Positions 23,917 through 32,375 of a stretch of DNA of 64,000 nt are shown piece after piece. The position numbers and the translations under genes are program-made. This DNA comes from Gemmatimonadaceae bacterium (GTDB taxonomy: Bacteria > Gemmatimonadota > Gemmatimonadetes > Gemmatimonadales > Gemmatimonadaceae): positions 248,001-312,000 of the forward strand of contig WYBP01000008.1 in the NCBI GenBank assembly GCA_011525845.1, written 5' to 3'. The notes beneath the pieces are model-generated. The model worked only from the letters and a program-made list of their open reading frames with translations, was not told the origin of the DNA and searched no databases. How positions within the stretch are numbered: position 1 is the stretch's first letter; every line of letters begins with the position of its first letter.

Positions 23917-25116
23917 ATGGCCAGGGCGCCAAGTGCGAGACCGATCCAGAGCAGGCCGCGCGGCGTGCACATCCACCTGCGGGACGGCGACATCGTCGAC
24001 GGCGGCATCTACCTGACGGACGGACAGGCGCTCGCACCCTACCTCGGTTCGCGCAAGAACGGCTGGGTGAACATCGTGAACGCCGTCTGGCTGCGGGAAG
24101 GTGAGCTCCACAACCACGCCGTTCTCCAGACCGACCATGTGGTGATCGCGTCGTCGTCGCACCGGGACTTCCCGGTGATCGCCAGCACGCAGAACAGCGT
24201 GCCGCGACCCGTGGACATCCTCCTCGAGGACGGCACCCGGATCCAGGGGAACCTGCACCTCGGGCAGAAGCAGCGGCTGAGCGACTACCTCGCCGGGTGC
24301 GGGACATTCCTCGCGCTGCTCGACGCCACGCGGGTGACCGATGGCGACTCGCTCGGCGACGTGGCGGTGAACTGCGGATGCGTGAAGGCGGTGCGCGATG
24401 CGAAGGTCTTCGCGGGTGCGCGGCCGCTCTCCCCGATGCAGCATCGCGCGGAGTGGGGCGGGATGCGGCGCACGCCGCGCGCGAGCGACCCGGTGCGCGC
24501 GACGCCCGTGAATAGCGAGCGCATCCACCGCGCGACCGGCGAGATCGACGTCGTGACCCCGGCCTACGAGAACGACCGCCGCTCCGGCGCTGCTCCCTAC
24601 GTCTCGCCCGCCGCGCCCGACGCGGGGAGCGGCGTGGCGGTGGTCGAGCGCCCGCTCACGGACGCGGACGCGCGGCGCGCGGAGGCCGCGTCGCACCACT
24701 GGCTCTCGCAGCTCGCGGCCGAGGCGAAGCTCAACCCCGCCGACCCGCGCGACTTCGACGACCAGTTCACGCTCGACGATCTCTGGTACAGCATCGCGAA
24801 TCGGAACGACATGGCGGAGGGGGAGCTCGCGATCGTGGTCGCCTCGTCGTACGGGCTGGACCTCGCGGACCTCGACAACGTCTCACTTGATGCCGTGCGC
24901 ATCCTGCCCGAGAAGATCGCCAAGCGCCTCGGCGCACTTCCATTGCGCGTCGAGGATGGGAAGCTGGTGATCGCCGTCAGCGAGCCCGAGTCCCTGGAGC
25001 TCGAGCAGCAGCTCGGCTTCGTGACGAGACTCGGGTTGCGGTTCGTCGTGGCGACGCCGGCGGATATCGCCGGGGCGATCGAGTGGCATTACAAGGAACT
25101 CGGCGGGGGGCGGTGA
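23917..25116 (+). CDS. Protein with two DUF6812-like repeats and a C-terminal T2SSE_N (MshEN)-like domain
   Basis: Encodes 399 residues. Two homologous segments can be aligned by eye: about residues 16-80 (VHIHLRDGDIVDGGIYLTDG, NIVNAVWLREGE) and 99-160 (VDILLEDGTRIQGNLHLGQ, FLALLDATRVTDGD). Each is a short beta fold with the phrase DG-x(3)-G-x(2)-L, similar to DUF6812. Residues about 240-399 resemble the N-terminal domain of GspE/MshE ATPases (ILPEKIAKRLGALPLRVEDG, LVIAVSEPESLELEQQLGF), but the ATPase is absent and the first half lacks the RLG-x-x-L c-di-GMP motif. There is no signal peptide, so it is probably cytoplasmic. It could regulate type II secretion or pili; this is a guess. The start at 23917 has only a weak upstream Shine-Dalgarno. 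Confidence 0.78.
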   Translation: MARAPSARPIQSRPRGVHIHLRDGDIVDGGIYLTDGQALAPYLGSRKNGWVNIVNAVWLREGELHNHAVLQTDHVVIASSSHRDFPVIASTQNSVPRPVDILLEDGTRIQGNLHLGQKQRLSDYLAGCGTFLALLDATRVTDGDSLGDVAVNCGCVKAVRDAKVFAGARPLSPMQHRAEWGGMRRTPRASDPVRATPVNSERIHRATGEIDVVTPAYENDRRSGAAPYVSPAAPDAGSGVAVVERPLTDADARRAEAASHHWLSQLAAEAKLNPADPRDFDDQFTLDDLWYSIANRNDMAEGELAIVVASSYGLDLADLDNVSLDAVRILPEKIAKRLGALPLRVEDGKLVIAVSEPESLELEQQLGFVTRLGLRFVVATPADIAGAIEWHYKELGGGR

Positions 25117-25149
25117 CGCGGGCCTCCTGACAACGGGCCGGGCGCGGGC

Positions 25150-25155
25150 TAGTAT
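25150..25155 (+). promoter_or_regulatory. Putative -10 box (TAGTAT) of the DPP-IV gene
   Basis: TAGTAT overlaps the upstream in-frame ATG at 25154 and lies 40 nt before the chosen ATG at 25196, favouring the later start. Confidence 0.3.
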
Positions 25156-25195
25156 GGCTCGTCCCGTCCGTTCCCTCAGCCCGCTGGAGATCCCG

Positions 25196-27766
25196 ATGCC
25201 CGTCCGGCCCGCCCTCGGTGCCCTGATCGTCGCGCTGTTCTCCGTCACCGGACTCGACGCGCAGCGCCCACGAGGCCCCGAGCGCGCCGACGACGCGGTG
25301 GTCGAGGCGAACTACCGCCTCGCGGCGCGCTTCGCGCCCGCGAAGATGCGTCGGCTGGTCTACTCCACCACGCTCGCCCCTCGCTGGATCAAGGGGACGG
25401 AGCGCTTCTGGTACGAGTGGGAGACCTCCGAAGGGAAGCGGTTCATGCTCGTGGACCCGGCCACGGCGTCCAAGCGGCAGATCTTCGACAACGACCGCAT
25501 CGCCGCGGAGCTCACGCGCATCACGAGGGACCCCTGGGATGGCCGGCACCTCCCGATCCGTTCCATCAAGTTCCGCGACGCCAACACCCTGGAGTTCGAG
25601 GTCGAGTCGTCGCAGGACGAGGAGGTCACGGACGCCGAGGCCGAGCGCGGCAACACGCAGCAGACCGGGCAGCAGGCGGCGCGCCGGCCGCGGCCGAAGA
25701 AGAAGGTCTGGCACTTCACCTACAACGTGAACACGCAGGCGCTCACCGAGATCCCGGACTGGCAGCACCCGGACAACCATCCGGCGTGGGCGAGCGTGTC
25801 GCCGGACGGACAGACCGTCGTCTACGGCAAGGGGCACGACCTCTACCGGATGACGCGCGCCGAGTACCAGAAGGTGCTCGACGCCCGGCGCGGGAAGACC
25901 GGGGCGGCCGCCGACAGCGCCGACTGGAAGGTCGTCACCGAGGAGACGCGGCTCACGACGAACGGGGAGGCCGACTACAGCTGGGCGCTCCGCGAGCAGA
26001 ACGAGAGCGACGACCAGGCCGTGAAGTCCGCCGACCGCCGCAAGCGCGCCTCGATCAGCTGGTCGCACGACTCGAAGCGCTTCACCGCCGAGCGCGACGA
26101 CCGTCGCAAGGTCGGAGCGCTCTGGGTCATCCGGTCCATCGGCAACAAGCGGCCGCAGCTCGAGACGTACAAGTACGACATGCCGGGCGAGGTGAACGTC
26201 AGCCAGCCCGAGATCGGGGTGTACGACCTCGCGGCGTCGCGCATGGTGATGGTGCAGTCCGCAGGGTTCAAGGACCAGCAGCTCGGCCTCTTCTCGGCCC
26301 GCCAGTTCCTCTATCCCGACGATGACGCGCCGCGCCGCTCACTCTGGCTGGCGACGAACTCGAACGAGGTCTGGTTCTGGCGCCGCAGCCGCGACCAGCA
26401 CAAGGTGGACGTCCTCGTCGCGGATGCCGCGACGGGCGCCGTGCGCGTGGTGATCGAGGAGCGCCTCAACACCTACGTGGAGCACCAGCGCCTCGAGCTC
26501 CTCAAGTCGGGCGACCTGCTCTGGTGGTCGGAGCGGGACGGCTGGGCGCACCTCTACAGATTCGGTGCGGACGGGCGGCTCAAGAACCGCCTCACCGAGG
26601 GACCGTTCAACGTCGGCGGGATCGAGGGGATCGACGAGACGCGGGGCGTGGTCTACTTCACCGCGCACGGCCGCGAGCGAGCGGAGGATCCCTACTACCA
26701 GCATCTCTATCGGGTGGGCCTGGACGGGCAGGGCACCACACTGCTCAATCCGGGCGACTTCGACCATCGCGTGGCCGTCGGCGAGTCCAATCGATTCGCG
26801 GTGAACAACTTCTCGCGCGTCAACACGGTGCCGGCTGCCGCTCTCCACGATGCGACGACCGGACGGAAGCTCCTCGACCTCGAGACGGCGGACTTCTCGA
26901 AGCTGCGCGAGGCGGGGTACAAGTTCCCCGAGCCCTTCACCGTGAAGGCCGCGGACGGGGTCACGGACCTCTACGGCGTGATGTACAAGCCCTTCGACTT
27001 CGACTCCACGAAGCGCTACCCGCTCGTCGAGTACGTCTACCCCGGCCCGCAGACGGAGTCGGTCGCGAAGCAGTTCTCCACCGCCGCGAACGAGGCGGCG
27101 CTCGCGCAGTTCGGGATGATCGTCGTCACCGTCGGCAACCGCGGCGGCCATCCCGACCGCTCCAAGTGGTACCACAACTACGGGTACGGCGACCTCCGCG
27201 ACTACGGGCTCACCGACAAGAAGGCGGCGGCCGAGCAGCTCGCGGACCGGCATCGCTTCATCGACCTCGACCGGGTCGGCATCTACGGCCACTCGGGGGG
27301 CGGCTTCATGTCCACCGCGGCGATGCTCGTCTATCCCGACTTCTTCAAGGTCGCCGTCTCCTCTTCGGGCAACCATGAGAACGACGTCTACAACCTCAAC
27401 TGGTCGGAGAAGCACCACGGGGTGAAGGAGGTCGTGAAGGGAGACACGGTCACCTTCGAGTACAGCATCGAGAAGAACTCGGAGCTGGCGCGGAACCTCA
27501 AGGGGCGGCTCCTGCTCACCACCGGCGACATGGACAACAACGTCCACCCGGCGAACACCTACCGCATGGCCGACGCGCTCATCAAGGCCAACAAGCGCTT
27601 CGACTTCTTCATCTTCCCCGGCCAGCGGCACGGGTACGGCTCGATGTCCGAGTACTGGTTCTGGCTGCGGGCCGAGTACTTCGTCCGCCACCTGCTCGGC
27701 GACGATCGGTGGAGCGCGAACATCACCGAGCTCGATGTCGAGCGCGACCCGCCGGGCGGGCGGTAG
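25196..27766 (+). CDS. S9 family serine peptidase, dipeptidyl-peptidase IV type
   Basis: Encodes 856 residues with a signal peptide (MPVRPALGALIVALFSVTG, cleavage near LDAQ). Residues about 80-560 form the beta-propeller that shields the active site, and 570-850 the alpha/beta-hydrolase domain. The catalytic triad is visible: Ser near 700 in GHSGGG, Asp near 780 in GDMDNNVH and His near 812 in GQRHGYG. Such enzymes remove dipeptides ending in proline or alanine from peptides, probably in the periplasm or outside. The start at 25196 follows GGAG. It is directly followed by the cupin gene at 27778. Peptide scavenging fits the other peptidases in the window. Confidence 0.93.
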   Translation: MPVRPALGALIVALFSVTGLDAQRPRGPERADDAVVEANYRLAARFAPAKMRRLVYSTTLAPRWIKGTERFWYEWETSEGKRFMLVDPATASKRQIFDNDRIAAELTRITRDPWDGRHLPIRSIKFRDANTLEFEVESSQDEEVTDAEAERGNTQQTGQQAARRPRPKKKVWHFTYNVNTQALTEIPDWQHPDNHPAWASVSPDGQTVVYGKGHDLYRMTRAEYQKVLDARRGKTGAAADSADWKVVTEETRLTTNGEADYSWALREQNESDDQAVKSADRRKRASISWSHDSKRFTAERDDRRKVGALWVIRSIGNKRPQLETYKYDMPGEVNVSQPEIGVYDLAASRMVMVQSAGFKDQQLGLFSARQFLYPDDDAPRRSLWLATNSNEVWFWRRSRDQHKVDVLVADAATGAVRVVIEERLNTYVEHQRLELLKSGDLLWWSERDGWAHLYRFGADGRLKNRLTEGPFNVGGIEGIDETRGVVYFTAHGRERAEDPYYQHLYRVGLDGQGTTLLNPGDFDHRVAVGESNRFAVNNFSRVNTVPAAALHDATTGRKLLDLETADFSKLREAGYKFPEPFTVKAADGVTDLYGVMYKPFDFDSTKRYPLVEYVYPGPQTESVAKQFSTAANEAALAQFGMIVVTVGNRGGHPDRSKWYHNYGYGDLRDYGLTDKKAAAEQLADRHRFIDLDRVGIYGHSGGGFMSTAAMLVYPDFFKVAVSSSGNHENDVYNLNWSEKHHGVKEVVKGDTVTFEYSIEKNSELARNLKGRLLLTTGDMDNNVHPANTYRMADALIKANKRFDFFIFPGQRHGYGSMSEYWFWLRAEYFVRHLLGDDRWSANITELDVERDPPGGR

Positions 27767-27777
27767 GGGCGCTGCAC

Positions 27778-28167
27778 ATGGCGAACGATGGCAAGGACGG
27801 ACCCCAGGCGACGGTGCGCCCCGCGGATGGCGTCCCGACGGTCGCCGTCAGCGCGGGGACGGCGACCGAGATGCAGGTGCTGGTCGGGCCGGCGCAGGGG
27901 GAGACCTCCTTTGCGCTGCGCCGCTTCATGATGGGCGCCGGCGGGGGCATGCCGCTCCACACGAACCTCGTGGAGCACCAGCAGTACGTGCTGCGCGGGC
28001 GTGCTCGGATCCGCATCGGCGACACCGTGCATGAGGTCGCACCGGACCACACGCTCTTCATCCCCGCCGGCGTGCCGCATTCCTACGAGGTGGTCGACGC
28101 GCCCTTCGAGTTCATCTGCGTGGTGCCCGCCAAGCCTGACGCGGTGACGATCGTCGCCGACTGCTAG
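27778..28167 (+). CDS. Cupin domain protein
   Basis: Encodes 129 residues. A single cupin barrel is clear: GMPLHTNLVEHQQYVLRG carries the first metal motif (H-x-H-like GxH and E), and FIPAGVPHSYEV the second with its conserved histidine. These small cupins bind a metal and act as isomerases, dioxygenases or sensors; the sequence does not tell which. The ATG is 11 nt after the stop of the DPP-IV gene, so it is probably co-transcribed. It converges on the lipoprotein gene ending at 28183. Confidence 0.86.
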   Translation: MANDGKDGPQATVRPADGVPTVAVSAGTATEMQVLVGPAQGETSFALRRFMMGAGGGMPLHTNLVEHQQYVLRGRARIRIGDTVHEVAPDHTLFIPAGVPHSYEVVDAPFEFICVVPAKPDAVTIVADC

Positions 28168-28182
28168 CGAGCCCCTGGCCGC

Positions 28183-28563
28183 CTAGCGGCACTGCACCGA
28201 GTAGGAGACGCCGCCGTTGTCGAGTCGCAGCTCCCCGATCCGTGGCTCGGGAGTCGGCGCCGAGGGCGCGCGTCGGCTCTTGAATCTCGCGCGCTTGGTG
28301 GTGCCCTGCGGGAGCGAGAAGACCGAGCTGCCGGGACGTGCGCTCCCGAGCACGATGTCGCCATGCTCGGCCACCAGGCTCACGATCAGCGTCTCACCGG
28401 TCCGGTTCCCGACGACGACCACCACCTCGTCAGGGCAAGGCTTGTCGGAGGCGAAGAACCGGGAGACCCCCCCGCACCCGGAGGCCAGGAGGAGGAGGGC
28501 GCAGGCCACGCTGCGCACTTTGGGCGTGTGAGCGTGCGCGGGCATGCGGACGGTGCCGGTCAT
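28183..28563 (-). CDS. Small predicted lipoprotein, function unknown
   Basis: Encodes 126 residues from the ATG at 28563, which follows GAGG; an ATG at 28545 gives a slightly shorter signal. The signal peptide ends LLLLASGCGG, a good lipobox with the modified cysteine near residue 28. The mature part is about 95 residues and starts with a KPCPDEVVVVVGN-like strand; a second cysteine at the end (SVQCR) may form a disulfide with it. I recognise no family. It diverges from the CPXCG gene at 28661, sharing a 97-bp promoter region. Confidence 0.72.
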   Translation of the reverse strand: MTGTVRMPAHAHTPKVRSVACALLLLASGCGGVSRFFASDKPCPDEVVVVVGNRTGETLIVSLVAEHGDIVLGSARPGSSVFSLPQGTTKRARFKSRRAPSAPTPEPRIGELRLDNGGVSYSVQCR

Positions 28564-28648
28564 GCGGACCTCGGAGGTGGTGCGACGCGCACACGCTACG
28601 ACGCGTGCATACGCCGCGCAACTCCCTCCCGTTACCCCGACGGCAGTG

Positions 28649-28654
28649 TAGCTT
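28649..28654 (+). promoter_or_regulatory. Putative -10 box (TAGCTT) of the CPXCG gene, leaderless spacing
   Basis: TAGCTT ends 6 nt before the ATG at 28661, and the intervening GCACGC contains no Shine-Dalgarno sequence, so the transcript is probably leaderless. Confidence 0.4.
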
Positions 28655-28660
28655 GCACGC

Positions 28661-28897
28661 ATGTCCGACGATCAATCTGATGACGAGTTCGACCTCGGCG
28701 ACGGCGACGCCGAGACCTCTGCCACGGTCACCTGCCCGCACTGCGGCGAGGATGTCGAGATCACGCTCGACCCGAGCGGGGGCGACGTGCAGGAGTACTT
28801 CGAGGATTGCGAGGTCTGCTGCAATCCCTGGAGCGTGACCGTGCACTACGACGTCGAGGGGAAGGCCGAGGTCGACGTCAGCGCGATCGACGAGTAG
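28661..28897 (+). CDS. CPXCG-motif cysteine-rich protein
   Basis: Encodes 78 residues, the length of the small CPXCG family. The zinc-binding type motif CPHCGED lies near residue 25 and a second pair CEVCCNPW near 50; together they probably bind one zinc ion. The flanks are acidic. The function of the family is unknown. The YaeQ gene starts 8 bp after its stop, so the two are likely in one operon, an association I cannot explain from sequence. Confidence 0.88.
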   Translation: MSDDQSDDEFDLGDGDAETSATVTCPHCGEDVEITLDPSGGDVQEYFEDCEVCCNPWSVTVHYDVEGKAEVDVSAIDE

Positions 28898-28904
28898 CGC
28901 CGCC

Positions 28905-29456
28905 ATGGCGCTGACCGCCACGCTCTCCACCCTCGAGATCGGGCTGAGCGACGTGGACCGGGGTGTCTACGAGGAGCTCACGCTGAAGGTCGCGCGGCAT
29001 CCGTCGGAGTCGGCGGAGTACCTCTGGACGCGCGTGCTCGCCTACTGCCTGGAGTACACGGAGGGGATCGCCTTCTCCAGGGGAGGGCTCTCCGACCCCG
29101 ACGACCCCGCGATCACCGTGCGCGACCTGACCGGCGCGCTGCGGGCCTGGATCGAGGTCGGCGCGCCCGACGCCGCGCGACTCCACAAGGCGAGCAAGGC
29201 GAGTCCACGGGTCGCCCTCTACACGCACAAGGAGCCGCGGCTCCTGCTGCGCGGGTACGATGGCGCGCGCATCCATCGCGCCGACGCGATCGACATCGTC
29301 GCCATCCCGCGGCCGCTGCTCGCCGAGCTCGAGGAGCGGCTGGACCGGCGCGTCGCCTTCACCCTGCTCGTGAACGACGGCGAACTGCACCTCGACTTCG
29401 CCGGCCAGGCGATCACCGGCTCGCTCGAACGCCTCCGCCTGCCGCCGTCGCCGTAG
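28905..29456 (+). CDS. YaeQ family protein
   Basis: Encodes 183 residues, the normal YaeQ length. The family starts with a beta-rich region here seen as STLEIGLSDVDRGVYEEL, and shows RHPSESAEYLWTRVLAYCLEY and DLTGALRAWIEVGAP, typical of YaeQ. YaeQ has a PD-(D/E)XK nuclease-like fold but its biological role is unclear. It follows the CPXCG gene by 8 bp and converges with the GNAT gene at 29460. Confidence 0.9.
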   Translation: MALTATLSTLEIGLSDVDRGVYEELTLKVARHPSESAEYLWTRVLAYCLEYTEGIAFSRGGLSDPDDPAITVRDLTGALRAWIEVGAPDAARLHKASKASPRVALYTHKEPRLLLRGYDGARIHRADAIDIVAIPRPLLAELEERLDRRVAFTLLVNDGELHLDFAGQAITGSLERLRLPPSP

Positions 29457-29459
29457 GGG

Positions 29460-30026
29460 TCAGGGCGCGCGGGCGAGCACGAGGTCGTCCTGCACGTCGC
29501 TCCCGACGGTGAAGGTCTTGGTGCCGATCTCGCGGAACCCCCACTTGGCATAGAAGGCCCGCGCCCGCGCGTTCCGCTCCCAGACGCCGAGCCAGACGAG
29601 GTCCGAGCCGCCTTCCCTGGCCACGGCGAGGCAACGGTCCATCAGGGCACCGCCGACCCCGCGGCCGATCCATCGCGCCCGTGCGTAGAACTGCACGATC
29701 TCCACCGGGTGCGCGGCGCGGTGTGCCGAGGGCGGCGGACCGTCGCGCAGTCGCGCGAACCCGGCGCTCTCACCGCCGACCTCGGCGATGAGGAATCGCG
29801 TGCCCGGCTCGGACAGTTCGCGCGCCTGGATCTGCGGGGCGAAATGCCGCGCCAGGTACTCTTGCAGGTCCTCGGGCGTGTTGTCGGCCGCATACGTCTC
29901 GGCGAACGTCTCCGCACCCAGCGAGGCCAGGAGCGAGGCGTCCGCCGCAACGGCGAAGCGGACCTCGACGAGCGCGGAGGCCGTGACCCCTCCGTCAGTA
30001 CCGCGGACGGGTGGACCGCGGCGCAT
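29460..30026 (-). CDS. GNAT family N-acetyltransferase
   Basis: Encodes 188 residues by the ATG at 30026, which lies inside the 3' end of the M28 peptidase gene (32-bp overlap). The true start may be slightly later because GGAGGGG is found about 35 nt inside, but no standard start follows it. The acetyl-CoA loop is ARARWIGRGVGGALMDRCL and the end shows RNARARAFYAKWGFREIG, typical of the RimI-like subgroup. Substrate unknown. It is read in the same direction as the M28 gene and may be its operon partner. Confidence 0.82.
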   Translation of the reverse strand: MRRGPPVRGTDGGVTASALVEVRFAVAADASLLASLGAETFAETYAADNTPEDLQEYLARHFAPQIQARELSEPGTRFLIAEVGGESAGFARLRDGPPPSAHRAAHPVEIVQFYARARWIGRGVGGALMDRCLAVAREGGSDLVWLGVWERNARARAFYAKWGFREIGTKTFTVGSDVQDDLVLARAP

Positions 30027-31797
30027 CGCCGCAGTTCGCCGGCCAGTCCGCCGGCCACGTGCCCGGTGACTTGGTGCGGTCGATGAAGACCGGATCCTCC
30101 GACGCGAGGTAGGCGAGCATCGCGGCCAACGTCGCGTTGTGCCGGAGGTCGTCGAACACGACCTTGTCGTAGGTGTCGCGGTTGGTGTGCCAGGTGTAGC
30201 TGCCGTAGTTCCAGTTCAGCGCCCCCATCCCGATCGAGGGCGTCGCGTAGCAGGCGAAGACCGCGCCGTCGGTGCCCCCCGGGTTCCCCACGGGCGTGTC
30301 GCGGAAGTTCCACGCCACGACGTTCGGGCTCATGCTGTCCGTGTAGAAGCTCGGGAGCTTCGCGTACCAGTCCCGCAGGTGCGGCCCGATGGCGGTGAGC
30401 CCGGCCGCGGAGAGCGACTGCACGCGTCCGGTGCCGTTGTCCTGGTTGAAGAGCGCCTGCAGGCCGCGCAGCACCTCCGGATGGTCCGCCGCGAACGCGC
30501 GTGACCCGTTGAGGCCCTGCTCCTCGCTCGACCAGTGCCCCACGAGGATGGTGCGCTTCGGGTTCGGATACACCTTCTTGAGGATCCGCATCGCTTCCAT
30601 CGCCATCAGCGTGCCGGTGCCGTTGTCGGTCGCGCCCGAGGAGCCGTCCCACGAGTCGAAGTGGGCGGAGAGGATCACGTACTCGTCCGGCTTCTCGGTG
30701 CCGCGGATGGTCGCGATCGTGTTGAAGGCGGGCACCTCGCCGAGGAGCTGCGCGTCGGCGTCGATGCGGACCATCGGCTTCTGGTTGTTCTCCGCCAGGC
30801 GGTAGACCAGCGCGTAGTCCTCGCAGGAGAGCGTCATCGCCGGCGCGACGGTGTTGTACGACTCGAAGATCTCGGTCGTGCCCCAGCCCCCGCTGCCGAG
30901 GCCGGTGGCGCGGCCGGCCGGCGGGAGGGAACTCGCGGGGCCGCCGCCGCTCATGTTCCCAGCGGGTGCCGCGCCGCCACCCTGGCCGCCGCCGAATCCG
31001 CCGCCACCGAAGCCACCCCCGCCGCCGGGCAGGCCGAATCCGCTGAGCTTGTTGCGGGAGGTGATCATCCCCGCCACGCCGGCCTGCTCCAGCCGCATGC
31101 CGAGCGTGCCGGTGCCGAGCCCCAGCGACTTCCCGGTGCCGCGATAGAGCTTCGTGCTGTCGCGCGTGTCGACGGCCCACTCGCGCTGCATCACGGAGAC
31201 CAGGGTGTCCATCCGCGCCTTGCTCTCCGCCGTCGCGAAGCGGTACCAGTCCTCGGAGGGACGGCAGGTCGGCCAGGCCGGCGAGAGGAGCACGATCTTC
31301 CCGCGCGCCTGCGGCAGCCAGCGCACGAACGCGGTGCTGTCCGTGAACTTCGGCAGGATGATCGCCTCCGCGGTCACGGCGCGGCCATTGGTGCCGGGGC
31401 TCCAGGCGAGCATCGTGCCCTCGAGCGAGCGCACGCGCGGTCCCACGAGGTCGATGTGCGACGTGCCCCGCCGCCACCCGCGCCAGGTGCCGTAGGTGTC
31501 GACCCGGGCGTCGATCCCCCACGCCTTGTACTGGCTCATCACCCAGTCGCTCGCGGACTTCATCCCCGGGCTGCCGGTGAGGCGCGGGCCGATCGAGTCG
31601 AGCAGCACCTGTCCGAGCTGCTCCAGTCGCGAGCTGTCCATCCCCACCGCCCAGATCCGCTTGAGCGTCGCGTCCTCGGTCGGGAAGGAGAGCGGGACGC
31701 GCGCCGGTGCGACTGCCTGCTGGGCGCGCACGCCCGTGAGCGGCACGGTCAGCACGGCCATCAGGGCCGCGGCGGCGAGGATCGGGGTTCTGCGCAT
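29995..31797 (-). CDS. M28 family zinc aminopeptidase, exported
   Basis: Encodes 600 residues with a signal peptide (MRRTPILAAAALMAVLTV, cleavage near VRAQ). The N-terminal 350 residues contain a protease-associated-like region, interrupted by a glycine-rich low-complexity stretch (about 258-286). The M28 zinc site is complete in order: His 379 (SAHFDS), Asp 391 (GATDNGTG), Glu 425/426 (WSSEEQGLNGS), Asp 453 (NQDNGTG) and a last His in YTWHTNRDTYD. It should release N-terminal amino acids from peptides in the periplasm or outside. A -10-like TAGCTT (31835-31840, minus) lies 37 nt upstream. Confidence 0.92.
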   Translation of the reverse strand: MRRTPILAAAALMAVLTVPLTGVRAQQAVAPARVPLSFPTEDATLKRIWAVGMDSSRLEQLGQVLLDSIGPRLTGSPGMKSASDWVMSQYKAWGIDARVDTYGTWRGWRRGTSHIDLVGPRVRSLEGTMLAWSPGTNGRAVTAEAIILPKFTDSTAFVRWLPQARGKIVLLSPAWPTCRPSEDWYRFATAESKARMDTLVSVMQREWAVDTRDSTKLYRGTGKSLGLGTGTLGMRLEQAGVAGMITSRNKLSGFGLPGGGGGFGGGGFGGGQGGGAAPAGNMSGGGPASSLPPAGRATGLGSGGWGTTEIFESYNTVAPAMTLSCEDYALVYRLAENNQKPMVRIDADAQLLGEVPAFNTIATIRGTEKPDEYVILSAHFDSWDGSSGATDNGTGTLMAMEAMRILKKVYPNPKRTILVGHWSSEEQGLNGSRAFAADHPEVLRGLQALFNQDNGTGRVQSLSAAGLTAIGPHLRDWYAKLPSFYTDSMSPNVVAWNFRDTPVGNPGGTDGAVFACYATPSIGMGALNWNYGSYTWHTNRDTYDKVVFDDLRHNATLAAMLAYLASEDPVFIDRTKSPGTWPADWPANCGDAPRSTRPRY

Positions 31798-31834
31798 GGT
31801 AGATTCCGTGGAGAGAGGTCGACGTCGCGCGGGA

Positions 31835-31840
31835 AAGCTA
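31835..31840 (-). promoter_or_regulatory. Putative -10 box (TAGCTT) of the M28 gene
   Basis: On the minus strand TAGCTT lies 37 nt before the ATG at 31797, in the 108-bp gap shared with the divergent small membrane protein gene. Confidence 0.35.
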
Positions 31841-31905
31841 CGGGCGGATGTCGCTGCTCGGCTACGCAGCGCGTAGGCCAGATGTTGTGCACCGGGGACC
31901 CCCTG

Positions 31906-32331
31906 ATGAAGATGCCGCGCCTCATCTCCTGGAGTTTCGCCGAGGGTCGGCTCTTCGACCTCTGGATGCTCGTGCACTTCATGGCCGGATTCACCGGCGG
32001 CCTCTTCAACACGTATCTTGGGCTCTCCACCGCGACCGTCATCCTCGTCGGGGCGGGGATGATGATCCTCTGGGAGGTCCTCGAGTGGGTCGCGGGCATC
32101 CGGGAGTCGGTCGAGAACCGGGTGATCGACGTGCTGGTCGGCGTCGCCGGGGTCGGGGTGGCCCTCCAGGTCGCGCTCCGGGTCTCCGCCGATGAGGAGC
32201 GCCTGGCGTTCCGGATCGCGCTCGGCGTGACCGCGGCGCTGAGCGCCGCCGGCTGGGCGGCGTATCGCCGCCGTCGGCGACGCGCCCCCGTGGCCGGGCG
32301 CGAGGATGCGAGGGTGCGCCCGGAGCGGTAG
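31906..32331 (+). CDS. Small polytopic membrane protein
   Basis: Encodes 141 residues with four hydrophobic segments (about 18-38, 41-60, 74-92, 101-119) and a very basic C-terminus (RRRRRR). The pattern MILWEVLEW and NRVIDVLVGVAGVG recalls small membrane proteins of the YjdF/DUF2238 type, but the match is loose and I do not assign a family. GGGGA precedes the ATG; an in-frame ATG at 31882 exists. Its stop TAG overlaps a TAGCTT -10 box that could serve the lipoprotein gene at 32376. Confidence 0.66.
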   Translation: MKMPRLISWSFAEGRLFDLWMLVHFMAGFTGGLFNTYLGLSTATVILVGAGMMILWEVLEWVAGIRESVENRVIDVLVGVAGVGVALQVALRVSADEERLAFRIALGVTAALSAAGWAAYRRRRRRAPVAGREDARVRPER

Positions 32332-32334
32332 CTT
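32329..32334 (+). promoter_or_regulatory. Putative -10 box (TAGCTT) of the lipoprotein gene at 32376
   Basis: TAGCTT, preceded by CGG, overlaps the stop of the upstream membrane protein gene and lies 41 nt before the ATG at 32376. Confidence 0.35.
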
Positions 32335-32375
32335 CTTGAGGAAGCCCCTCCCCCCACAACCGCAGGAGTTCCCTC

